From the NCBI GenBank assembly GCA_964565775.1, contig CAZMGB010000015.1:30764-94763 (forward strand): DNA of 64,000 bases. Direction: 5' to 3'. Under the pieces are notes generated by a model, which worked only from the letters and a program-made list of their open reading frames with translations, did not search any database and was not told the DNA's origin. Position numbers and translations under genes: made by a program. The DNA is from CAZMGB01 sp964565775 (GTDB lineage: Bacteria > Chloroflexota > Dehalococcoidia > DSTF01 > JALHUB01). Position 1 is the stretch's first letter. Each line of letters begins with the position of its first letter. This document shows, piece after piece, positions 52,930-61,726 of this stretch.

Positions 52930-52990
52930 CAAGGGGCTGAAGTCCGGCAATACCCACGGCGCCTAGCGCCTGTCAGCTGGGAGCCGATGG
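52930..52990. repeat. Dispersed repeat, copy 4 (right part only)
   Basis: AAGGGGCTGAAGTCCGGCAA followed by TACCCACGGCGCCTAGCGCC; same core as the copies at 14.7, 30.9 and 44.4 kb, with GTCAGCTGGGAGCCGA beyond it, as in copy 3. Confidence 0.55.
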
Positions 52991-53180
52991 CATGAAAGGC
53001 CACCTGGCTGGTCGACGAGGCTAGAAGGCCACAACCTGCCACCGAAGGCCAGCATCGAGCGCCAACGTCTGAGAGTCCCCCCAATCCGTCTTAGAAGAGG
53101 GACCTCGGCCTTTCGGTGACCCTTGCGACCGTCGCAGCTCGGCCGCTAAGCATAGCCCTGCTCGAGGCTAAGACAAGCAG

Positions 53181-53208
53181 GGGGCTCCACTGTGAGCCCC
53201 TCTAGTTA
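53181..53208. terminator. Bidirectional hairpin terminator candidate
   Basis: GGGGCTC (53181-53187) and GAGCCCC (53194-53200) with a 6-base loop, followed on the plus strand by TCTAGTTAT. It lies just beyond the stop of the dockerin remnant read on the minus strand. Confidence 0.5.
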
Positions 53209-53252
53209 TCCTGGATCGTGCGCAAGTCTATCCAAGGGCCGGTGTCACGGGA

Positions 53253-53648
53253 CTAACAACGTTTCCCCAACTGGCGAACAACGATGTCCAGATCTCTGAA
53301 GTTCACGTTTCCGTCGTGGTTCACGTCGTAGCGTGGATTCTGGCTCCTGAACATAAGCGCGATAGTTTCGACGATGATATCCTTCACGGTCACGTGTCCG
53401 TCACCCGTCACGTCGCCACAGATGGCGGCCGGCGTCGGAGTAGACGTGTTCGTGGCTGTCGGGGTGTTGGTCGGCGTTGGCGTGGACGTCTCTGTCAGAG
53501 TCGCCGTCGGCGTGTCAGTGGGTGTCGGCGTGCCGGTCGGCCGCTCCTCAACGGTAACAACCGTCGTGTACTCCGTGTACCCGCCATCCTTGTCAGCGAT
53601 GCGGCCCGTGACGGTATACTTGCCCGGCGCATCGAAGACTGTCGGTCG
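53253..53648 (-). pseudogene. Truncated secreted protein: PKD-like end, Thr/Pro linker, type I dockerin
   Basis: The frame reads FDAPGKYTVTGRIADKDGGY (end of a PKD-like domain), a linker of Thr-Pro repeats (TPTPTDTPTA, TPTPTNTPTA), then two dockerin-type calcium loops: GDVTGDGHVTVKDIIVETIA and YDVNHDGNVNFRDLDIVVRQ. The N-terminal part is missing; a stop lies upstream at 53649 and an IS3 remnant follows within 20 bases. A larger extracellular, possibly carbohydrate-active or adhesive protein was disrupted here. Confidence 0.7.
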
Positions 53649-53663
53649 TCAGCAACTTCCGGA

Positions 53664-54418
53664 ATCTGTGTAAGCAGTTCCTAACGGACACATCCAGGCT
53701 TGCTCTCGCTCCGCAGCGGGCGGTAGGGTACCGCCCAGATGGAAGGAGCGAGCAGTGCCCCAACAGCGTTCCCCCGCAGAGATCCAGGCAGAGGCCAGGA
53801 GCGAAGAGACCCGCCAGTTCGGCCGCCAGGTGAGGAGGGTCACCCGCCGCAAGTTCACCCCCAGGAGAAGGTGCGCATTGTGCTGGAGGGCTTGCGGGGT
53901 GAGGTGCAGGTAAGTGAGCTGTGCCGCCGGGAGGGTATCCGGCCCAACGTCTACTATGCCTGGCTGAAAGACTTCATGGAGGTAGGGAAGTCCAGGCTTC
54001 AGGCGGACACTGTCAGGGATGCCACCCAGGCAGAGGTAGAGACCCTGAAGCGGGAGAATGAGCGCCTCAAGCAGCTGGTGGCAGAGCTCTCCCTGCAGAA
54101 CCTGGTCCTGAAAGAAACAGTCATTCCGGAGTTCGACTGCAACCGAGGTACGCCAGGATGCAGCCTGGCGAGAAGGCTGCCCTCACAGCGTTGGTGCGGG
54201 CCTCGCCTCTGCCGCGCAGGCAGGTCCTGGCCCAGCTAGGGTTGCCCAAGTCCACCTACTACGATTGGTCTCGCCGGCGCCAGGACAGGCCCGCAGGTCT
54301 TCGGAACAGGCGCTCTAGTTCCAGGAGGCTCTGGAACAGGATACGGCCCGAAGAGGAGGAGGCAGTACTGGCGCTGGCGAGGGCAATCCGGACCAGGCGA
54401 GGGACCCCTTGCGTGTAG
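53664..54418 (+). mobile_element. IS3-family insertion sequence, 3'-truncated
   Basis: The likely left end begins near TGTGTAAGCAG. OrfA starts at GTG 53755 behind GAAGGAG (PQQRSPAEIQAEARSEE), shifts frame at CCCCC near 53860, and continues as QEKVRIVLEGLRGEVQVSEL with CRREGIRPNVYYAWLKDF and a leucine zipper. OrfB begins at about 54158 (PGEKAALTALVRASPLPR, LGLPKSTYYDWSRRR) but stops at 54418 before the DDE core. The plus strand just after (54419-54588) has a frame SDVTFAASGPRGARVSGVAA ending in a stop, probably the tail of another broken gene. Confidence 0.78.
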
Positions 54419-54588
54419 CGACGTCACATTCGCCGCGAGCGGACCGCGGGGCGCGCGCGTATCCGGCGTGGCGGCCACCTCACATGTCAACAAGGACGAG
54501 ACAGATGACGGCGGAAGCTCAGAAGGGGAGCGCGCAATCGGGAACTGGGACAAGCACACGAAAGCGGCAAGCTTTGCCCACTAAGATG

Positions 54589-55860
54589 CTAGAAGCCGCC
54601 CCTTCGTTGCACCTCGACGCCAAACTCGCGTTCTATGTCGGCTATCAGCTCCCATATTTCCTCACTAGACAACTCGCCAAGTGGTGAAGGTGAACCACCG
54701 TTTCGAGGAGCTGCTCCATCACCGGCCCGCCGAGATGGCAATTCCACTTGGGTGCCGGGGAAATAGCTAAGCATGGAATATGTTGCGTAAGCTGGCTCCA
54801 AGTCCCGAACCAATCGAATGTTCTCGCGGATGTCATCCACTGTCTCACCTGGCAGTCCGAACATGAGGTTCATTTTGATCGCGATGCCAGACTCCTTCGC
54901 GCCATCTATCAGTTCACATAGTTGGTTCCTATTGAGGGAGCCTTTGCCAATACGCTCACGGAGCTCTGAGGAGGCCGACTCGATGCCCAAAGTGATTCTC
55001 TTGCAGCCAGCGGCCGCCATTCGTCCAAGAAGCTTACGAGAGAGACATTCCGTTCGCGTATTGCAGGCCCACTGAACATTGAGACCCTGTAGTTGCGACA
55101 GCAGGAGCTCCGTCCTTTTGCGGTGAAACGTGAAGGTATCGTCGACGAAGTAGAACTCATCAATGCCATAGGTGCGCTTAACATCCCTGACTTCATCGAT
55201 GACTCCGCTGACGCTCCGGATTCGGGCGCGATGGCGCCAGAACGCAGTAGTGGGACAGAACCAGCACGAGTAGGGACATCCCCTCTGGGTTATTACGCTC
55301 GTCGACGCTGTCAACTCAGCGTAAAGATGCATAGGCAGTAGATGCCGAGCTGGAACCGGGATCGCGTCGAGATCTTCAATTAACCTAGCGGCAGGTCCCT
55401 CAACAATGCGACGCCCTTCGCGAAAAGCTATCCCAGGCACCGAATCCAAGGCCTGCCCCTTCTGGATATTGCGAACCACGAGAAGAATCGTTGCCTCAGC
55501 TTCGCCCTTCACGATGACGTCAAGGACCGTATTCTCGGCCAGCAGGCGGCTGGCCTCATATGTAACATGCGGCCCGCCGGCTATGACTCGAATCCGGTTG
55601 TCGTATTCCTTGACCCGCTGGGCAACATGAACAGCGCGGGGGAAGTTGGCCGAAACACAGGTCACGCCCACGATGTTCGGCTGCAGTTCGTCCAATGCGG
55701 ACGCTAGAGGTAGTAGGCTGTCCCCGAGAGGCGCGAGATCGAGAATGCTGACGTCGATCGACTCCCGCCCCAGAATCGCCGCTATGTAGGCAAGCCCCAA
55801 AGGCGGAGCGGGCGATTCTTGATAATTGGGAATCGGCGGATTAACTAGTAACACTCGCAT
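54589..55860 (-). CDS. B12-binding-domain radical SAM protein
   Basis: 423 residues. Residues 1-150 form a cobalamin-binding-like Rossmann domain (MRVLLVNPPIPNYQ, PPLGLAYIAAIL, RVIAGGPHVTYEA). The radical SAM cluster is bound by Cys195, Cys199 and Cys202 in TQRGCPYSCWFCP. Further motifs: FYFVDDTFTFH and KRITLGIESAS, MNLMFGLPGET. Class B enzymes methylate or rearrange unactivated carbons. The start is the ATG that begins the first beta strand. It is last in an operon with two unknown proteins and a swivelling-domain protein; its start overlaps the upstream gene by 20 bases. Confidence 0.9.
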   Translation of the reverse strand: MRVLLVNPPIPNYQESPAPPLGLAYIAAILGRESIDVSILDLAPLGDSLLPLASALDELQPNIVGVTCVSANFPRAVHVAQRVKEYDNRIRVIAGGPHVTYEASRLLAENTVLDVIVKGEAEATILLVVRNIQKGQALDSVPGIAFREGRRIVEGPAARLIEDLDAIPVPARHLLPMHLYAELTASTSVITQRGCPYSCWFCPTTAFWRHRARIRSVSGVIDEVRDVKRTYGIDEFYFVDDTFTFHRKRTELLLSQLQGLNVQWACNTRTECLSRKLLGRMAAAGCKRITLGIESASSELRERIGKGSLNRNQLCELIDGAKESGIAIKMNLMFGLPGETVDDIRENIRLVRDLEPAYATYSMLSYFPGTQVELPSRRAGDGAAPRNGGSPSPLGELSSEEIWELIADIEREFGVEVQRRGGF

Positions 55861-56659
55861 GAATCGAACCAGCCGCCTCTTCCGTGGGTCTTGGGCTCTC
55901 CAGGGGTGACCCACGCTTGACCATCGTGGCGCCATGGAGAAAAGCTTCGTCGCATCTGAGCAGTGCGCAGAGAACCAGCCATTGCCCTACTGGGCGACGG
56001 CTGAGAACATACGAAAAGAAGCCTTCGGGGCCTTTGCGCCTCGCCCAGTCAGTGTTCCAGTTGTAACGGAAGACGTTCCCCTCCCGTTCGGCCTCGCCGA
56101 CGATGCGCCATTCGGCCCTCGACGCGGATGAACCACTGCAAAACGCGGAGATGCCGGGGTCCCCCTCCTCCTTCTGAAGGATCACCGCTCTGTCAACCGG
56201 GAGGTGCTGGGGGAAGGATACCTCAACCTCGGTGGCGACAAGAGAGGGGGTAAACACCTTCGAGAAGCTGTAGAGCCCGGGGCCGTCGCACTCCGACAGA
56301 CAAGTTGAGGAACGAATCTCGTACCTTAGATCCCATATCCGGCCAGGCTCAAGATCACCATCGAACGCTCGCTGTTGATATTTCCTGAAGACAGGATAGG
56401 GCTTTTCTTCAGCCCCGAGTCGGTCGGCGAATTTGGAGCCGTCAACAGTAACTCGGTAGTTGCTGCAACCGAACTCATCCGGTAGCACTATGGATTGCTG
56501 GTCTAGAAGCTGCAGGTACGTAAATGTGTCGTCTTGGTCGTGCGTGCCGTCGTCATGCACCTCAGACCTCACGTTGCAGGCAACTGGGAATGCGGTGATG
56601 CGTGGGCCGTTCCCACCCAATGCCCGCAAGAACGTTTGCAGCACTTCCTGCTTATCCAT
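55841..56659 (-). CDS. Protein of unknown function in the swivelling-domain/radical SAM operon
   Basis: 272 residues from an ATG behind AGGGGGGCGG. No motif I recognise. Features: VACNVRSEVHDDGTHDQDD near the N-terminus, STCLSECDGPGLYSF in the middle, a beta-rich second half (EVEVSFPQHLPVDRAVILQK) and EWRIVGEAEREGNVFRYNWN. Six cysteines, no signal peptide or membrane helix. It lies 58 bases after the stop of the next upstream gene and overlaps the radical SAM gene. Confidence 0.68.
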   Translation of the reverse strand: MDKQEVLQTFLRALGGNGPRITAFPVACNVRSEVHDDGTHDQDDTFTYLQLLDQQSIVLPDEFGCSNYRVTVDGSKFADRLGAEEKPYPVFRKYQQRAFDGDLEPGRIWDLRYEIRSSTCLSECDGPGLYSFSKVFTPSLVATEVEVSFPQHLPVDRAVILQKEEGDPGISAFCSGSSASRAEWRIVGEAEREGNVFRYNWNTDWARRKGPEGFFSYVLSRRPVGQWLVLCALLRCDEAFLHGATMVKRGSPLESPRPTEEAAGSIHASVTS

Positions 56660-56717
56660 GTCCGCCCCCCTGCGTTCCGGGAGCGCATCAATAGCTCCCT
56701 GCCTTTCAGCGTACACG

Positions 56718-57836
56718 TCAGACGGTCAACGTGACCCACCTCTTCAATTCCCTCTCGTACGCTTCCAACACCGAGGAGGAGAAGAAGGTGCGAGGCGACA
56801 GAAGCAGCTTGCGCGTACCCACCATCGGGTTCCCGTCGAGTATATCCCGAAGCTTGCCCTCCGCCCGTCTCTTCGCCACCTGAGGCCGCTCCGAGGTTAT
56901 TGCGACGAGTCTTTCCCAGGCGTCGTATCCTGGATCCACGACATGGCTGCGTCCCTGTGGAGTAGCACCGTAGAACCTGAATGTCTCGATCTCCTGCGCT
57001 CGCTTGAACTGCCGCACCGCCGAGAGAGACACCCCCAGTTTGTCCCTCTTGGCTACGTCGAGAGCTGAACGTACCTGTCTCAAGAGTCTCCGCCTGCCGC
57101 TATCGCTAGGCCGCTCACTTTTCGGCAGCCTGCCAGCCTGCATAGCATGCGCAATTACCTCTTGTGGAAACTGCCTGTACTCCTTTGAGACCCGGGTCAC
57201 AAGGCCAAGAATCTCGGGTTCATCTTGACTCACGTGAGCAAGAACCGACGAGGTATCCAAGCTGTCGATATTGTGGAGGGCACGCGCGAGAGCTTCGTAC
57301 ACCTGCCAGCCTGCCTTGAGATACCGAGTCGAGGCCGAATCGCCGCCCGTGCTGACCAGTGCAAGGACAGCCCCCGAAGCCCAAGAGTCGGGATCGCGCT
57401 TCTTCAGCTTCCGGGCCGCAACTGCGCACAATCGTTCCAACCGTTTCCAGTGATAGCCAACCGGGCTTTCTTCTGTGTCCAGAAGCTCGAAGTGTCTGTC
57501 CCAGCGGTAGTAATGGTAGTCCAGCGCTCCCTGAAATACGTGGAGGACGGCAAGGCTCGCTGCAGCCTCCTTGTCTGGATCAGCCAATTGGTCGATACGT
57601 GTTGTAGCGTCAAACAAGATACCGCATACATGGCCAAGCAGGTCGAGATTGCGCAGGAAGTCCCGGCAGAATTCACGAGGCGACTTGACGTACCGGTCGA
57701 ATTCCTGCTTGGTGAGCGGAGGGGTGAAGTCATCAGTGGCGTACACCCACCAATCTTCGCTCGGCGACTTCAAAGGGCGCGCACTAGGTACGATGCGATT
57801 CGGTATCGTGAGACCCCTTCGGTGAAGGCGGCCCAT
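56718..57836 (-). CDS. Large protein of unknown function, helical, in the same operon
   Basis: 372 residues. The start chosen (ATG 57836) has AAGGA upstream and avoids a 109-base overlap with the swivelling-domain gene; the open frame extends to 57986. Mostly helical with many aromatic and charged residues (DWWVYATDDFTPPLTKQEFD, FQGALDYHYYRWDRHFELL). No catalytic motif, signal peptide or membrane helix is visible. It probably works with the swivelling-domain protein; it might supply the partner site that phosphorylates or uses it, but there is no ATP-grasp signature to support that. Confidence 0.65.
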   Translation of the reverse strand: MGRLHRRGLTIPNRIVPSARPLKSPSEDWWVYATDDFTPPLTKQEFDRYVKSPREFCRDFLRNLDLLGHVCGILFDATTRIDQLADPDKEAAASLAVLHVFQGALDYHYYRWDRHFELLDTEESPVGYHWKRLERLCAVAARKLKKRDPDSWASGAVLALVSTGGDSASTRYLKAGWQVYEALARALHNIDSLDTSSVLAHVSQDEPEILGLVTRVSKEYRQFPQEVIAHAMQAGRLPKSERPSDSGRRRLLRQVRSALDVAKRDKLGVSLSAVRQFKRAQEIETFRFYGATPQGRSHVVDPGYDAWERLVAITSERPQVAKRRAEGKLRDILDGNPMVGTRKLLLSPRTFFSSSVLEAYERELKRWVTLTV

Positions 57837-57877
57837 TTCGCTATCCTTGATGCCGCACTCCTCCAGTACCGTCACCG

Positions 57878-58255
57878 CTACTCGTCCTTCCAAATTTCTC
57901 CGGACAAGCCATCGATGGTTATCCTGGTCCTGTCGCGCAAGCGCTCTGTAGCGTTCCTCGTTCCAACAATGCACGGAATGCCCCACTCCCTGCAGACGAT
58001 TGCGGCGTGCGACAGACGCCCACCAGAATTCGTCACGACGCCGCGAGCTCGTATCATTACTGGAAGCCAGGCGGGATTCGTCATCGAGGTCACGAGTATT
58101 ACTGGACCGTCGATGAGGCCCATCTTGTTGGCGGCATCAGTGGGGTCATCAGCGACAACAACTAGGCCCGTAACGCGACCGCGGCTCGCACCCTCCCCTG
58201 TGATGAAAGGGGATCCTCCTACCTCGTTGCTGTCGCCTTCATTGCCTGCGCGCAT
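57878..58255 (-). CDS. Stand-alone PEP-utilising-enzyme mobile (phosphohistidine swivelling) domain
   Basis: 125 residues. GEGASRGRVTGLVVVADDP, then GPVILVTSMTNPAWLPVMIRA and the active-site GVVTNSGGRLSHAAIVCREW with His83, followed by GIPCIVGTRNATERL and TIDGLSGEIW. In PEP synthase, PPDK and rifampin phosphotransferase this domain carries phosphate on the His between an ATP-grasp and a second site. Here it is alone: no ATP-grasp or TIM-barrel domain is encoded in the operon. AAGGAG lies upstream. First gene after a promoter with a palindrome at 58293-58319. Confidence 0.85.
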   Translation of the reverse strand: MRAGNEGDSNEVGGSPFITGEGASRGRVTGLVVVADDPTDAANKMGLIDGPVILVTSMTNPAWLPVMIRARGVVTNSGGRLSHAAIVCREWGIPCIVGTRNATERLRDRTRITIDGLSGEIWKDE

Positions 58256-58292
58256 GTCTTCTCCTTGCCCGTGCGATGGGCATCACCCCTGA

Positions 58293-58319
58293 ATTATAGC
58301 GTGTTCGTCAAGTTGACGA
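58293..58319 (-). promoter_or_regulatory. Promoter with a palindromic operator for the swivelling-domain operon
   Basis: TATAAT (minus strand, 58293-58298), 6 bases downstream of the exact inverted repeat TCGTCAA-G-TTGACGA (58305-58319). The repeat lies between -10 and -35 positions, so a dimeric regulator bound there would control transcription. The operon thus has its own promoter, distinct from the short-Argonaute genes upstream. Confidence 0.55.
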
Positions 58320-58430
58320 GCTTGAGACCGTCTTGAATACTCGTCTGGGGCTGCAGGCAAGACAAGTGGGAGACAGTCCACAGGAGGTAGACTGTCCATA
58401 GTGGCTGGGCTCTAGGGCAAGTCCGACGAA

Positions 58431-59948
58431 TCAGATGTAGTGTCTGAATGGCAGGGGCGAAACGGTCTGAAGAGGACCAGCCGTGAGGATCTCTCCGACA
58501 GCATCAGCAAATTTCAGCGTGACCGGAGATCCGTCGGCGAAAACGCATGCATTGTAGTTCAACTTCGTGAGAGCCATAATGTCGTTGAGGACGGTCTCGA
58601 TGTCGGCCTCGCCGCGGCAAACATCGACTAATAGTGGATTGGGGACCTCCCTGCCCGGATAAGTCTGCAGCCGGGGAATGAAGCCTTTGGTCCACAAATA
58701 GGCTGTCCTATCATCGCGGATGTACGTCAACCCCCTTAGCACAGGGTGCTTGCCAAGGCGATAGAGCTTGAGATCGCTGGCGTGGCGAATCCGCACTCCG
58801 ACGAGGTTGGTGTGTGACTCGACGGCGTCTTGGAACCCCCTCCACTCCTCATTGTTGAATCGAACCTTGCCGTGCAAGAACAGTTCTTTGGGTGCTTGGC
58901 CTTTCTTCTGGCAGTAGGAGTGGACTGCCAGTGAGACTAGGTCGGTTGCAGCGGCTCGGCCGAGATGAAAGTCTCCTCTACCGGGCGTGTACCACGGGCC
59001 TACAGCACCCTTAAAAACGACGCCGTCGCCTGAGTCAAGGAACATCTGAGCGGCGCAACATGCTGATTGGGGGTTGGTGCTCCTTTCGTCTCGTTTGAAT
59101 ACGAGGCCGATGTAGCAGACGCCTTCGCGTATATGGCCGATCTTCCAAGGGCGGCCGCCTTCTTTATAGAAGGCTGCCGTTGAAATGCTCCAGGCGATGT
59201 CGGACTGGACTGCATCTAGATCGCGCTTCGGTCTGTTGGAAAGGTCGCGGAAGTCGCGGTGCGCTATGGTGCTTTCGCGCAGAACCTGAGATGGAGCTGT
59301 ATAGGGAAGAAGCCGCGCCTTCAGTTGGCTGTGGAAGTCCACTTCATAGTGATACGGTATCGCGGCCACGTTATCCTCGGGGAACAGCGATGCTTGATCC
59401 TTGAGTAGCAGCGCCCTACTTAGACTCATCTTGGATGGAGCTTCAATCTGGAGTTCGGCTTCGACACGAGATTGTGGCCTGCAGTAGGTGTGGACCTCGT
59501 CTGGAATAATGACGAACCAGACATCTACGGCGGATTCCTCCTGCTTGATGGCCGTCGTGATTCGGCTTGAGTACACCTCCACAGTATTGTAGACGCGCTG
59601 GTGTCTATCGTCTAATCGCAACGACTGGTTCAGCTCGGCTTCCGGGATCTCTATTTCGAATGCGGGCTGTGGGTCCCATGGCAGACGAAAGACGGCCTCG
59701 AACCCGGGGAATATGGGACGCGCGGGGTGTGGGGGGTTGTCGAAGACTGGTCGCTGAATACGCTCAAGCCAGCGCTTGAAACGACGGATCCCGGCTTCGG
59801 TTCCGACCACACCAGCCCTTATTCCATATGGTCGGCCTTCGTCGAGCGGCCCGAAGAGCATCAAGCCGTCCTTTGGGTCCTCCATCTCTTGACCGTGCCC
59901 GAAGAGAAGTGTTGGTTCTGGAAGCTTGAGCAGAACTGGCGCGGTCAT
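58431..59948 (-). CDS. Short prokaryotic Argonaute (MID-PIWI), SPARTA component
   Basis: 505 residues. The N-terminal EPTLLFGHGQEMEDPKDGLM, FGPLDEGRPYGIRAGVVGTE is characteristic of short pAgos. The PIWI part (REGVCYIGLVFKR, SGDGVVFKGAVGPWYTPGRG, APKELFLHGKVRFNNEEWRGF, THLV-type ends) lacks the catalytic DEDX acids (Gly in YIGLVF), as expected of inactive short pAgos. No PAZ or N domain. It guides the complex to target nucleic acid through a small guide. Its ATG overlaps the TIR-APAZ stop by 4 bases, so the subunits are co-translated. Confidence 0.88.
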   Translation of the reverse strand: MTAPVLLKLPEPTLLFGHGQEMEDPKDGLMLFGPLDEGRPYGIRAGVVGTEAGIRRFKRWLERIQRPVFDNPPHPARPIFPGFEAVFRLPWDPQPAFEIEIPEAELNQSLRLDDRHQRVYNTVEVYSSRITTAIKQEESAVDVWFVIIPDEVHTYCRPQSRVEAELQIEAPSKMSLSRALLLKDQASLFPEDNVAAIPYHYEVDFHSQLKARLLPYTAPSQVLRESTIAHRDFRDLSNRPKRDLDAVQSDIAWSISTAAFYKEGGRPWKIGHIREGVCYIGLVFKRDERSTNPQSACCAAQMFLDSGDGVVFKGAVGPWYTPGRGDFHLGRAAATDLVSLAVHSYCQKKGQAPKELFLHGKVRFNNEEWRGFQDAVESHTNLVGVRIRHASDLKLYRLGKHPVLRGLTYIRDDRTAYLWTKGFIPRLQTYPGREVPNPLLVDVCRGEADIETVLNDIMALTKLNYNACVFADGSPVTLKFADAVGEILTAGPLQTVSPLPFRHYI

Positions 59949-61312
59949 GGTTCGTCCTCATCTAAGCGATCGAGGTCGTCATCGGCGATGTCATCGAGCG
60001 CGCGGTCAACGAGGATGACCTCTTTATCGGGGTCTCTGTAAGAGACTGGACTCGTAACAGTGAGGGGGATGGGGATGACCCGAACGGTCGAATCGCTCCC
60101 CAGCTTCAGGCAGAGCGTTCCGTTGCGATCAGACAGCCAAGCCATGGCGGCAAGGATTCTGTCTCTCCAGTCCGGATTCCACCAATTTCTACAATGGCTT
60201 CGACGAGCCCTGTGGAGCCTCCGCTTGCTGGCCCAGACTTGACTGCCGTCATCGGAAAAGAGGACATGCGGCTTGACTATGTAGGCTGGGGTCGGGTGAA
60301 GCATTGGCTTGGCCTGTATTCCGAAATGCCAGAAACGAATGCCCGTGTGTCCGACGACCTTGCGATACGTGCGCCTTCCGCCGACGCGCTGAAAGAAGAC
60401 AACATCGTCTTGCGCTAGCCCCTTTGTGAAAAAGAAACAGCAGGCCCTATCGGAGAGCTGATAAGTAGGGAGCCTGCGCTCTGTGATCATCTGGTCCCAA
60501 GCCAAGGCGAGTAGGCGGACAAGGAAGTCGCGCGTCTTCCTACGATCAAGCGATCGCGATACGGGAATGCCGGCGTCCGGGGCCGTCACGGGTATGGGAT
60601 ATGATTCTCCGATTGACATGCCAAAGCCTAGCCGCTGTCTGAAGTCGTCCGCGGTCGCGAATGAGACGAGGAATCTGCCATGTTGGAACGCTGGATAGGG
60701 CAAGTCTGAAGTTGCGGACACGCGGCCGATGCCTGATCGTCTTAGCTCGTGTAGATAGAACTCTTTCGGGAGGAGCGTGATGGGAAACCAGTTGGTCAGA
60801 TAGTCTTCGGGCTCGTTGAGAATACCTCCAGCAGCGCTGAAGCGGTTTCTCCACCACGAGGCAAGTGAACCAGGCGAGAAGTCAGCATTTCTTGGCACGG
60901 CTTCCTTCTCTAGCTTGGCGAGCAGCGTCTGTAGGCCGCTAGCCCATCCATTGGCAAAGGGGATGGCATTTATTCGCGAGAGCTGGATATGGATCTCGCG
61001 ATGGGGGAGGTCGTCGATGAGTACAGGTATTATGAAGTTTTCTAGCTGCTCGTCACGGGCGACATTCTTGGCAACCTGCAGTTCCTGCAACGGCCCTTCC
61101 TTGACGTTCGATGCCTTCGATAGGACGTAGACTAGCTTGATGGTGCGTTCTCTGATGGCCTGCTCGGCATCTTTCCAGAAGTCCTCGCCACCCAAGAGTT
61201 GTGTCAAGTCGCACCAGACCGGGTAGCCTTCTCTGGCGAGCTGGACAGCTAGCCAGAGCGTGAAATCGTTATCTTCGGGATTTGCATGGCTGAGAAAGAG
61301 CATGTCACGCAT
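59945..61312 (-). CDS. TIR-APAZ protein, SPARTA effector
   Basis: 455 residues. The N-terminal TIR domain (residues 1-150) has RDMLFLSHANPEDNDFTLWL, GYPVWCDLTQLLGGEDFW and KDAEQAIRERTIKLVYVLS; the Glu in the DAEQAI helix is the expected NADase residue. The rest matches the APAZ region, the mimic of Argonaute N-L1-L2 domains (HGRFLVSFATADDFRQRLGF, KPMLHPTPAYIVKPHVLF). Binding of target DNA by the partner Argonaute triggers TIR oligomerisation and NAD+ loss, killing the infected or plasmid-bearing cell. AAAGG precedes the ATG; the open frame extends further upstream. Confidence 0.9.
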   Translation of the reverse strand: MRDMLFLSHANPEDNDFTLWLAVQLAREGYPVWCDLTQLLGGEDFWKDAEQAIRERTIKLVYVLSKASNVKEGPLQELQVAKNVARDEQLENFIIPVLIDDLPHREIHIQLSRINAIPFANGWASGLQTLLAKLEKEAVPRNADFSPGSLASWWRNRFSAAGGILNEPEDYLTNWFPITLLPKEFYLHELRRSGIGRVSATSDLPYPAFQHGRFLVSFATADDFRQRLGFGMSIGESYPIPVTAPDAGIPVSRSLDRRKTRDFLVRLLALAWDQMITERRLPTYQLSDRACCFFFTKGLAQDDVVFFQRVGGRRTYRKVVGHTGIRFWHFGIQAKPMLHPTPAYIVKPHVLFSDDGSQVWASKRRLHRARRSHCRNWWNPDWRDRILAAMAWLSDRNGTLCLKLGSDSTVRVIPIPLTVTSPVSYRDPDKEVILVDRALDDIADDDLDRLDEDEP

Positions 61313-61726
61313 TTCGGCGAGACCTTTGGCGACGGGCTGCGAAGCTGTCGCGCGACGGAGCACGGGCTCACCTGGGCCGCACTGTTGTTCTGAGAAACAG
61401 GATACCGTCAGGGGCGTAGCGCTGCAAGAGGCGCCTACCCGCCCCCGGTGCATCGAACGCGGGATGCTCCAATACTTCTGGGAGCCTGAGGTTATGAGCT
61501 GGGTGTGCGCGGACTTGACGAGGTGCCGATGGCGGTCGACTACAAGCCGCTAGCCCCGCCGGCGGACCTGCGGTACCGGCACGCCGAGGCCCTAGCCTCG
61601 CCCCTCTCTCCCTGACACTCCTTGGGTTCGGCGGGGCATTAGGTGAGTTGAGCGGGAGTTGGGGATCCGCGTCGAAGGAAGTAGAATACGCTAGAACAGA
61701 TGGACGAGCGGAGCGTAGGCTAGAAG
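61313..61726. other. Divergent intergenic region between SPARTA and the PD-(D/E)XK genes
   Basis: About 410 bases with no supported gene. It must contain the SPARTA promoter (minus strand) and that of the 61727 gene (plus strand), but I see no convincing -10/-35 pair. Confidence 0.35.

Noticed and set aside
53641..53660. TGC-TGA context before the dockerin fragment as a second selenocysteine codon
   Set aside because: No hairpin follows at the SECIS distance and the frame upstream does not continue a domain; it is the edge of a truncated gene.
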